64,000 nucleotides of DNA from Prochlorococcus sp. AG-409-G20 (GTDB lineage Bacteria > Cyanobacteriota > Cyanobacteriia > PCC-6307 > Cyanobiaceae), in contig QCJW01000001.1 of assembly GCA_003215775.1 (NCBI GenBank), positions 62,001-126,000 of the forward strand, written 5' to 3'. Positions 58,020 through 64,000 of this stretch are shown in pieces. The translations under genes were made by a program, and so were the position numbers. Positions within the stretch are counted from its first letter, which is position 1. Each line of letters begins with the position of its first letter. The notes under the pieces are model-generated. The model searched no databases. It was not told the origin of the DNA and was given only the letters and a program-made list of their open reading frames with translations.

Positions 58020-59249
58020 TTAAACAACTATCATTTCTCTTGCATCATTTGATTGACTAAGAAGATCTCTTAATGCTTTCGCCACATATGTCTGTTGTTC
58101 AAAACTGATTTCAGGGAAGATAGGCAAACTCAACACCTCGCTACAGAGCTTCTCAGTCAAAGGCAAGCTTCCTAATTCATAACCTAAACTTTTATAAGCT
58201 GGTTGTAAATGAATAGGAATTGGATAATAAATAATTGTGTTAATTCCTTGTTCCTGAAGTTTTTGCTTCAGCCAATCTCGACAACCACAATCTGGCAAGC
58301 CACTATTACTATTTATTTCTGGAGAAATGTGATTCTCCTGAGTGGAAATTTTCTGATTATTTGACCACTCACCAACTCTTACTACAAATTGATTCCAGGC
58401 ATGAGAACCATTTATTTTTGAAGAAGGTGATGGCAAGCAAATTCCAGGCAAGTTATCAAGAAGTTCTTGATATCTCAAAGCAATTTGCTGACGTTTTCTT
58501 ACCCATTCTTCAAGTTTAGGTAATTTGACATTCAAAACAGCTGCCTGCAATGCATCCAGTCTGCTGTTATATCCAAGCTCTGCATGAACATATCTCGTCG
58601 GCATGCCATGAACAGCTAATTCCCTCATACGTTGAGCCAAAGCTGGATCATTAGTTGTTACGGCACCACCATCCCCAGCAGCACCCAAATTTTTCGTTGG
58701 GAAGAAGCTGAAACAACCAACATCACCCCAGCTACCAACAAAGCGTCCTTTCCACTTTGCTCCACTAGCCTGTGCGCAATCTTCAATAATTTTCAAATTC
58801 TTCTTTTTAGCTAATAAACATAATTTCTCCATGTCAACAGGACAACCAAACAAGTGAACAGGCAAAATAGCCTTGGTTGAAGGTGTGATGAATCTTTCAA
58901 TTTGATCTACATTAATTAAATAATTTTCTGGATCTACATCAACAAATACTGGCCTAGCTCCTACGTCACTTATTGCTTCTGCCGTAGCAAAAAAACTAAA
59001 TGAGGTAGTAATCACTTCATCACCTGGACCTATATCTAATGCCCTCAGTGCAAGAATTAATGCATCTGTACCGCTATTACAACTAACCGCATGTGGAACT
59101 CCAATATTTGCAGCAAATGATTTTTCAAAAGCTAGGACCTCTTCCCCACCAATATAATTACCACTATGAAGAACCTTCAAAACAGCAGAATCTAACTCAG
59201 CCCCAAGCTCATGAAGCTGGTTTTCGAGACTAAAAGGAGGAACATGCAT
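58020..59249 (-). CDS. DegT/DnrJ/EryC1-family aminotransferase
   Basis: PLP-dependent sugar aminotransferase of the DegT family, usually acting on keto-sugar nucleotides for glycan synthesis. The PLP lysine is Lys186 in FFPTKNLGAAGDGG; SCNSGTDALILAL binds phosphate and EDCAQASGA contains the PLP aspartate. Compared with the family, residues about 285-315 form a polar insert ending in a CGC pair (Cys311, Cys313). At 409 residues it is otherwise normal. It could supply an amino sugar for the surface polysaccharide genes upstream in the window. Confidence 0.88.
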   Translation of the reverse strand: MHVPPFSLENQLHELGAELDSAVLKVLHSGNYIGGEEVLAFEKSFAANIGVPHAVSCNSGTDALILALRALDIGPGDEVITTSFSFFATAEAISDVGARPVFVDVDPENYLINVDQIERFITPSTKAILPVHLFGCPVDMEKLCLLAKKKNLKIIEDCAQASGAKWKGRFVGSWGDVGCFSFFPTKNLGAAGDGGAVTTNDPALAQRMRELAVHGMPTRYVHAELGYNSRLDALQAAVLNVKLPKLEEWVRKRQQIALRYQELLDNLPGICLPSPSSKINGSHAWNQFVVRVGEWSNNQKISTQENHISPEINSNSGLPDCGCRDWLKQKLQEQGINTIIYYPIPIHLQPAYKSLGYELGSLPLTEKLCSEVLSLPIFPEISFEQQTYVAKALRDLLSQSNDAREMIVV

Positions 59250-59303
59250 TAATTCACCTTAGAACTTGAAGAAGAATCTTTTAAAAATTGAGAGTGTAGA
59301 AAA

Positions 59304-59930
59304 TCATGAAAACCAATCTGGTTCATTCCCAGGATCCCACTTGATATTGCATCCAATAGAAGGTTTCTGATCGTCAGACACATTATTGCCACTCAGGACT
59401 GAATCTATAGCAGCCCTAAGATCGTTCCCACTCACTGGAATATCGTTGCCTGGCCTGCTGTTGTCTAATTGCCCCCTGTATCTAAGTGATTGAATGCCAT
59501 CGGCATTAGGAGAAAAAAGGTAAAAATCAGGAGTACAAGCTGCCTGAAGAGCTTTGGCCAAACTTTGATCCTTATCTAATAAATAAGGAAAATTCCAACC
59601 ATTTTGCTTCAATTGCAAAGCTAAATTCTGAGGGCCATCTTGAGGGTGAGTAACCAAACTATTGCTTGATATTGCAATCATCTGAACTGACTTTCCATAA
59701 TCTCTCTCTAAATCGGTCAATGCTTGCTCAATATGCTTTACAAACGGACAATGCGCACAAATAACCATTATCAGCAAAGGCTTAACTGGAAGCCTTGAGC
59801 TACTAATTATTCCCTTGTCGCACAATTCTTCATCTTGAGACCTAGTCACACCAGGCACTTGGACAGCGGCCAATTCAAATTTTGGTAATCCAGTACCCAA
59901 AGGCAACATTCTTGAAATTGTTCGAGCCAT
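59304..59930 (-). CDS. Thioredoxin-like (peroxiredoxin-like) protein
   Basis: A thioredoxin-fold protein of the AhpC/TSA-like group with LLIMVICAHCPFVKHIEQAL, a CxxC redox motif near residue 57 positioned as in thioredoxin-like peroxiredoxins, YGKSVQMIAISSNS, YLLDKDQSLAKALQAACTPD and FYLFSP. Length 208. The conserved cis-Pro lies in ACTPDFYLF. No signal peptide is seen, so it should be cytosolic. Partner and substrate are unknown. It lies 54 bases upstream of the DegT gene on the same strand. Confidence 0.85.
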   Translation of the reverse strand: MARTISRMLPLGTGLPKFELAAVQVPGVTRSQDEELCDKGIISSSRLPVKPLLIMVICAHCPFVKHIEQALTDLERDYGKSVQMIAISSNSLVTHPQDGPQNLALQLKQNGWNFPYLLDKDQSLAKALQAACTPDFYLFSPNADGIQSLRYRGQLDNSRPGNDIPVSGNDLRAAIDSVLSGNNVSDDQKPSIGCNIKWDPGNEPDWFS

Positions 59931-60053
59931 TGATTCTTAAAAACCTGCTAATGCTGTTCAACATTTTCTTTCATACTGATATCTAGCTACTTCTGTTGAA
60001 TTGAGCATTGAGTAGGAGAGAATTATCAAAACTTACAATGACGTTTCAAAAAG

Positions 60054-60836
60054 ATGCTTCTAGATCTCAGCGGAAAAAAAATCCTTGTTACAGGTATCGC
60101 AAACAATCGATCCATTGCCTGGGGTATTGCTCAGCAGTTAAAAGCCGCCGGAGCTGAACTTGGGATAACTTATCTGCCAGATGAGAAAGGTCGTTTCGAA
60201 TCAAAAGTAAAAGAACTTACAGGACCACTTGAGCCATCACTGTTTCTGCCGCTGAATGTACAAAGTCCAGATCAAATGGAAACAGTTTTCTCTACCATTG
60301 CTGAAAAATGGGGGCAATTAGATGGCCTTGTGCATTGTCTTGCCTTTGCGGGCAAAGAAGAATTAATAGGTGATTACAGTGAAACCAGTGTTGAAGGCTT
60401 TACTCGAGCCTTAGAAATCAGTGCATATTCACTTGCTCCACTTTGCAAATATGCAAAGCCATTATTTTCAGAGAGTGCGGGAGTAGTAACACTTACTTAC
60501 CTAGGAGCTGATAGAGCAATTCCTAATTACAACGTTATGGGAGTTGCAAAAGCCGCTCTAGAAGCTTCAGTGCGCTACTTATCAGCAGAGTTAGGCCCTG
60601 ACAAACAAGTCAGAGTCAATGCAATCAGTGCAGGCCCAATTAGGACATTGGCAAGTTCTGCAATAGGTGGGATTCTTGACATGATCCACAATGTTGAAGA
60701 GAAAGCCCCATTACGACGCACAGTCACGCAAAAGGAAGTAGGCAATACTGCCACTTTCCTATTAAGCGATTTAGCAAGTGGTATTTCTGGACAAACTATT
60801 TACGTAGACGCAGGATATTGCATTAATGGGATGTAA
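60054..60836 (+). CDS. fabI: Enoyl-[acyl-carrier-protein] reductase
   Basis: NADH-dependent last step of the fatty acid elongation cycle. The short-chain dehydrogenase fold has the N-terminal ILVTGIANNRSIAWGIAQQL (the FabI-type nucleotide motif), and the catalytic pair Tyr159 and Lys166 in YNVMGVAKAAL with ISAGPIRTLA after it. The 260 residues are the expected length. It is independent of its upstream neighbour and followed by hisB after 34 bases. Confidence 0.96.
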   Translation: MLLDLSGKKILVTGIANNRSIAWGIAQQLKAAGAELGITYLPDEKGRFESKVKELTGPLEPSLFLPLNVQSPDQMETVFSTIAEKWGQLDGLVHCLAFAGKEELIGDYSETSVEGFTRALEISAYSLAPLCKYAKPLFSESAGVVTLTYLGADRAIPNYNVMGVAKAALEASVRYLSAELGPDKQVRVNAISAGPIRTLASSAIGGILDMIHNVEEKAPLRRTVTQKEVGNTATFLLSDLASGISGQTIYVDAGYCINGM

Positions 60837-60870
60837 CCCAAACTTAATAATCACTACATAGGCTCAAAGT

Positions 60871-61488
60871 ATGACTATTTACAGAAAAGGAGAGATACAT
60901 AGGGTCACCAAAGAAACAGATGTAATGATTTGTTTGGGACTCGATGGCAATGGCAAATGTGATGTTGCTACAGGCGTGTCTTTTCTAGATCACATGCTTA
61001 GCCAAATTGCCAGTCATGGTCTTTTAGATATTCAAGTGAAAGCAACTGGTGATACACATATAGATGATCATCATACAAATGAAGATGTTGGAATCGCTTT
61101 AGGCCAAGCAATATCTAAGGCATTAGGTAATCGTTCTGGAATTAACCGATTTGGCCATTTTTTGGCCCCACTCGATGAAGCATTAGTTCAAGTTTCCCTT
61201 GATTGTTCAGGCAGACCTCACCTAAATTTCGATCTTGAAATACCTTCACAAAAAATAGGTTCATATGACACTGAGCTAGTAAAAGAGTTCTTTATAGCTC
61301 TTGCTAACAATAGTGGCCTGACTCTTCACATCATTCAATTAAGGGGTAGCAACTCTCATCACATTGTGGAGGCAAGCTTTAAAGCATTTGCAAGAGCACT
61401 AAGAATGGCAATTGAGATTGACCCACGAAGAGCAGGAAGCATACCCAGCAGTAAAGGGGTACTTGAGCAAGCAAATCCCCATAAGTAA
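60871..61488 (+). CDS. hisB: Imidazoleglycerol-phosphate dehydratase
   Basis: Sixth step of histidine synthesis, dehydrating imidazole glycerol phosphate. The manganese-binding histidine motifs are [29 protein letters not shown]-type DDHHTNEDV, and [17 protein letters not shown], and a C-terminal tail IPSSKGVL is typical. The 205 residues are a monofunctional plant/cyanobacterial-type enzyme, lacking the phosphatase domain of enterobacterial HisB. Confidence 0.96.
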   Translation: MTIYRKGEIHRVTKETDVMICLGLDGNGKCDVATGVSFLDHMLSQIASHGLLDIQVKATGDTHIDDHHTNEDVGIALGQAISKALGNRSGINRFGHFLAPLDEALVQVSLDCSGRPHLNFDLEIPSQKIGSYDTELVKEFFIALANNSGLTLHIIQLRGSNSHHIVEASFKAFARALRMAIEIDPRRAGSIPSSKGVLEQANPHK

Positions 61489-61557
61489 TTGCAACAAAGA
61501 AGAGCTCACAAAAAAGATAAATATGAGCGATTATGAAAAGATCACATAACCAAAGAT

Positions 61558-63072
61558 ATGAAGGATTCCACAATCAATCAGAAAAAGAATAAAAGCTCTG
61601 ATCACTTCAGTAGAGAAGACTGGGCCAGTGCCTATATCAACGTTGAGAAAGAACTTACTAACGTTGAACTAACTAATTTTAAAGGGACTATACCTAAAGG
61701 TTTGACAGGAACCCTATATAGAAATGGACCTGGGAGATTAGAGAGAGGAGGCCAATGGGTTCACCATCCATTCGATGGAGATGGCATGGTTATGGCAATG
61801 TCTTTTAAGAATGGCAAAGTTTATTTCAGTAATAAGTTTATTCGTACAGAAGAATGGAAAGCAGAAGAGAAGGCAGGAAGATTTCTTTATAGAGGTGTGT
61901 TTGGAACACAAAAGAAAGGGGGAGCTCTAAACAATGCTTTCGATTTACGCCTCAAAAATATTGCTAACACCAATGTTATTAAATTGGGAAACAAACTTCT
62001 TGCTTTATGGGAAGCGGCTAGTCCATATGCAATAGATCCAGAATCTCTTCAAACATATGGAATATCAAACTTAAATGGTGTACTAAAGGAAAAAGAATCA
62101 TTTAGTGCTCATCCTAGATTCGACCCAGGGCATCACGGTGACACACGAATGGTGACATTTGGAGTCAAAACTGGACCAAACAGCACAGTTAGATTAATGG
62201 AGTTTCAAACACAAGGTCCGCAAGCTGGAAAGTTAATAAGTGATAACAAATACAACTTCAAAGGTTTCGCTTTTCTGCATGACTTTGCTATTACTCCCAA
62301 CTGGGCAATATTCCTTCAAAATTCAATAAACTTTAACCCTTTACCTTTTATCTTTGGTCAAAAAGGGGCTGCTCAATGCCTAACCTCAAAGCAAAATAGT
62401 AAAGGCAAATTCTGGCTCATCCCTAGAGATTGTGGTAGGTTTGCAAACAAACAACCATTAATCTTTGATGCTCCAGAAGGTTTTGTATTTCATCACCTAA
62501 ATGCTTACGAAGAAAAAAATTATATCATCTTAGATAGTATCTATTATAGTGATTTTCCAACAATCAAACCAAATGAAAATTTCAAGGAAATTAATTTCGA
62601 TCTAATTCCAGAAGGAAAATTAAAACGATGTATTTTTAATCTTGAAGGAGAACAGATTTCCGAAGAAACCCTCAGCGAGCAATGCTGTGAATTTGCAATG
62701 GTCAATCCATTATTCCTAGGCAAAAATGCTTCTTTCAGTTGGATGGCATGTGCAGAAATCAAAGAAGGGAATTCTCCTCTACAAGCCATCAAGAAACTTA
62801 ATCATGCCAATGGCCACGAAATCTTTTGGAGTGCAGCCCCTAGAGGGTTTGTAAGTGAACCAATAATGGCCCCAAATCAATATTCTCTAAAAGAAGATGA
62901 TGGGTGGATATTGGTTTTAATTTGGAATGGCAAAAGGAAAGGCACAGACTTAGTAATACTTAATTCAAGCAACTTAAATGAAGAAGCAATATTAGAACTT
63001 CCTATTGGGATTCCACATGGTCTTCATGGAAGTTGGGTCTCGGAATCTACTAATAGCAGCCAGAAAACATAA
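61558..63072 (+). CDS. Carotenoid cleavage oxygenase
   Basis: Non-haem iron dioxygenase of the carotenoid/apocarotenoid oxygenase (RPE65/CCD) family, expected to cleave a carotenoid or apocarotenoid double bond. Family motifs are GTLYRNGPGRLERGGQWVHH, PFDGDGMVMAM, AHPRFDPGHHGD, FLHDFAITPNW, FVFHHLNAYEE and, at the end, IPHGLHGSW, where the histidines that ligate iron are found. Length 504 agrees with cyanobacterial enzymes such as apocarotenoid 15,15'-oxygenase. Substrate not predictable from sequence. It stands alone after hisB. Confidence 0.9.
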   Translation: MKDSTINQKKNKSSDHFSREDWASAYINVEKELTNVELTNFKGTIPKGLTGTLYRNGPGRLERGGQWVHHPFDGDGMVMAMSFKNGKVYFSNKFIRTEEWKAEEKAGRFLYRGVFGTQKKGGALNNAFDLRLKNIANTNVIKLGNKLLALWEAASPYAIDPESLQTYGISNLNGVLKEKESFSAHPRFDPGHHGDTRMVTFGVKTGPNSTVRLMEFQTQGPQAGKLISDNKYNFKGFAFLHDFAITPNWAIFLQNSINFNPLPFIFGQKGAAQCLTSKQNSKGKFWLIPRDCGRFANKQPLIFDAPEGFVFHHLNAYEEKNYIILDSIYYSDFPTIKPNENFKEINFDLIPEGKLKRCIFNLEGEQISEETLSEQCCEFAMVNPLFLGKNASFSWMACAEIKEGNSPLQAIKKLNHANGHEIFWSAAPRGFVSEPIMAPNQYSLKEDDGWILVLIWNGKRKGTDLVILNSSNLNEEAILELPIGIPHGLHGSWVSESTNSSQKT

Positions 63073-63115
63073 TCAATAGGAATTAAATCAGCAGTCAAAA
63101 CTAAAATACAATAAA

Positions 63116-63733
63116 TCAACTCATAAATTGATTAGAAGAAAGTAGCACATCTAACTTCTGCAAAAACAAAGAGAAAGCGACACCTCTATGACTTAACTTT
63201 TGCTTCTGAACTGGATTCATCTCTGCATATGTCAAACTAGTACCTAAGACTTGAAAAATAGGATCATAGCCAAAACCCATTTTCCCTTTTTTCTCTTTAG
63301 TTATTAATCCTTTACAAATACCTTCAACTTGAATTAGTACCTTACCTGCTGGAGCAGCCAAGCATAGTGCTGATGTAAATATTGCTCGCCTATCTTGCAC
63401 TAAAGATAATTCTTTAAGCAAGCGAGCAATGCGCTCATCATCATTTCGAGCATAACGTGCCGAATAGATACCTGGGGCACCGTTCAAGGCATTCACACTA
63501 AGTCCAGAATCATCTGCGAAGGCCCATTGATTAGTAAAGTTGGCAACTTCTGTTGCTTTTAATCGTGCATTCTCGCTAAAGGTTCTTCCTGTTTCGTTAA
63601 TCTTGATAGTCTTTGGCTGACTAATAATATCAAAAATATCCTTTGGGAAAAGCTGAGTGAATTCCTTAATCTTTCCAATATTTTCACTTGCTATAAAAAG
63701 AATTCTTTTATCCGAGTTCTGTATATTATTCAT
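63116..63733 (-). CDS. rdgB: dITP/XTP pyrophosphatase
   Basis: House-cleaning nucleotide pyrophosphatase of the Ham1/RdgB family that removes dITP and XTP from the nucleotide pool. The N-terminal IASENIGKIKEFTQLFP carries the SxNxxK motif, FADDSGLSVNALNGAPGIYSARYA the substrate and metal residues, and GFGYDPIFQV is a C-terminal hallmark; SHRGVAF closes it. 205 residues. Its start overlaps the stop of the upstream phosphohexomutase gene by four bases, so the two are probably co-transcribed. Confidence 0.95.
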   Translation of the reverse strand: MNNIQNSDKRILFIASENIGKIKEFTQLFPKDIFDIISQPKTIKINETGRTFSENARLKATEVANFTNQWAFADDSGLSVNALNGAPGIYSARYARNDDERIARLLKELSLVQDRRAIFTSALCLAAPAGKVLIQVEGICKGLITKEKKGKMGFGYDPIFQVLGTSLTYAEMNPVQKQKLSHRGVAFSLFLQKLDVLLSSNQFMS

Positions 63734-63999
63734 ACGTTCATTGCCAATTGCTTAGCCCAATTCAAATTTTCTTTAACTCTTTCTAGATCTGGTGCCTCAC
63801 AATAAATCCTCAACAATGGCTCAGTACCTGAAAACCTAAACATCAACCAATGTTTGTTAGCCAAGCGAAGCTTTACTCCGTCTGTTCGAATCACATCGAC
63901 TACCTTTAATCCTGCAACATTAGTTGGAGGATTATCTATTAATAGTGATTCTAGTGTTCTACGAGCTTCCATATTAGCCAAGCGAAGATCTATACGATC
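63730..63999 (-). CDS. Phosphoglucomutase/phosphomannomutase, C-terminal part only
   Basis: The window cuts this leftward gene; the reading frame is open from 63999 and only the last 89 residues are seen. They contain FRFSGTEPLLRIYCEA, the phosphate-binding loop of the C-terminal domain of alpha-D-phosphohexomutases, followed by ERVKENLNWAKQLA. It would interconvert hexose-1- and hexose-6-phosphates. Which of phosphoglucomutase, phosphomannomutase or phosphoglucosamine mutase cannot be decided from this end. Confidence 0.85.
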   Translation of the reverse strand, partial: DRIDLRLANMEARRTLESLLIDNPPTNVAGLKVVDVIRTDGVKLRLANKHWLMFRFSGTEPLLRIYCEAPDLERVKENLNWAKQLAMNV

Positions 64000-64000
64000 A

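Overview
This AT-rich window comes from the chromosome of a marine picocyanobacterium. It is almost certainly a low-light-adapted Prochlorococcus of the SS120/MIT9211 type. The evidence is gene-dense, intron-free DNA with oxygenic photosynthesis genes (petB/petD, psbB/psbT/psbM, psbE-F-L-J, ycf48, ctpA, ndhC-K-J, chlD) together with a compact phycoerythrin-III locus (one cpeB, one cpeA, a single linker and a set of bilin lyases), an arrangement known from low-light Prochlorococcus. The strain assignment is inference; no 16S or ITS sequence is present. I saw no insertion sequences, prophage genes, CRISPR arrays or rRNA.

Layout: 1-7.2 kb holds a GH100 invertase (5' end cut by the window), petB-petD, ctpA, an HD phosphohydrolase and minC-minD-minE. 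7.4-9.8 kb has tRNA-Thr and a leftward run of prmC, tsaC and a tiny membrane-protein gene, plus a hotdog thioesterase. 10-17.6 kb has psbM, psbB-psbT, nrdR, rps1, a HAD phosphatase, metK and a FGGY sugar kinase. 17.7-20.8 kb has a DUF2470 protein, tRNA-Phe, two unknown small proteins and a PucC-family transporter. 20.9-28.1 kb is the phycoerythrin locus: ppeC, a 62-codon ORF, cpeS and cpeT rightward, cpeY and cpeZ leftward around a rightward MpeX/CpeF-like HEAT gene, then cpeA and cpeB leftward and a 69-residue coiled-coil gene.

28.3-46 kb is largely cell-surface polysaccharide synthesis: an ABC exporter, a polytopic polymerase-like protein, GT4 and GT2 glycosyltransferases, a sugar-phosphate transferase, galE, a UDP-glucose dehydrogenase and a UDP-glucuronate epimerase. 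It is interrupted by housekeeping genes (a UvrD helicase, a CCA-adding-type nucleotidyltransferase, a reductase-SelD fusion, hisS). 46.3-54.6 kb has mtnP, the leftward rubA-ycf48-psbEFLJ cluster, ndhCKJ, a YvcK/GlmR homologue and an ABC ATPase with an MCE protein. 54.6-64 kb has chlD, folK, a Nudix hydrolase, a DegT aminotransferase, a thioredoxin-like protein, fabI, hisB, a carotenoid oxygenase, rdgB and the C-terminal end of a phosphohexomutase.

The most interesting biology is the phycoerythrin locus. The alpha subunit has lost one classical bilin cysteine while the beta subunit keeps all its own, and the lyases present match the remaining sites. The locus also contains or borders several small unrecognised genes. 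Other points worth a look are the UDP-glucose dehydrogenase, which resembles the animal-type enzyme, the reductase-SelD fusion with an unusual C-terminal motif, the long leader of psbB, and inverted repeats upstream of nrdR and ppeC.
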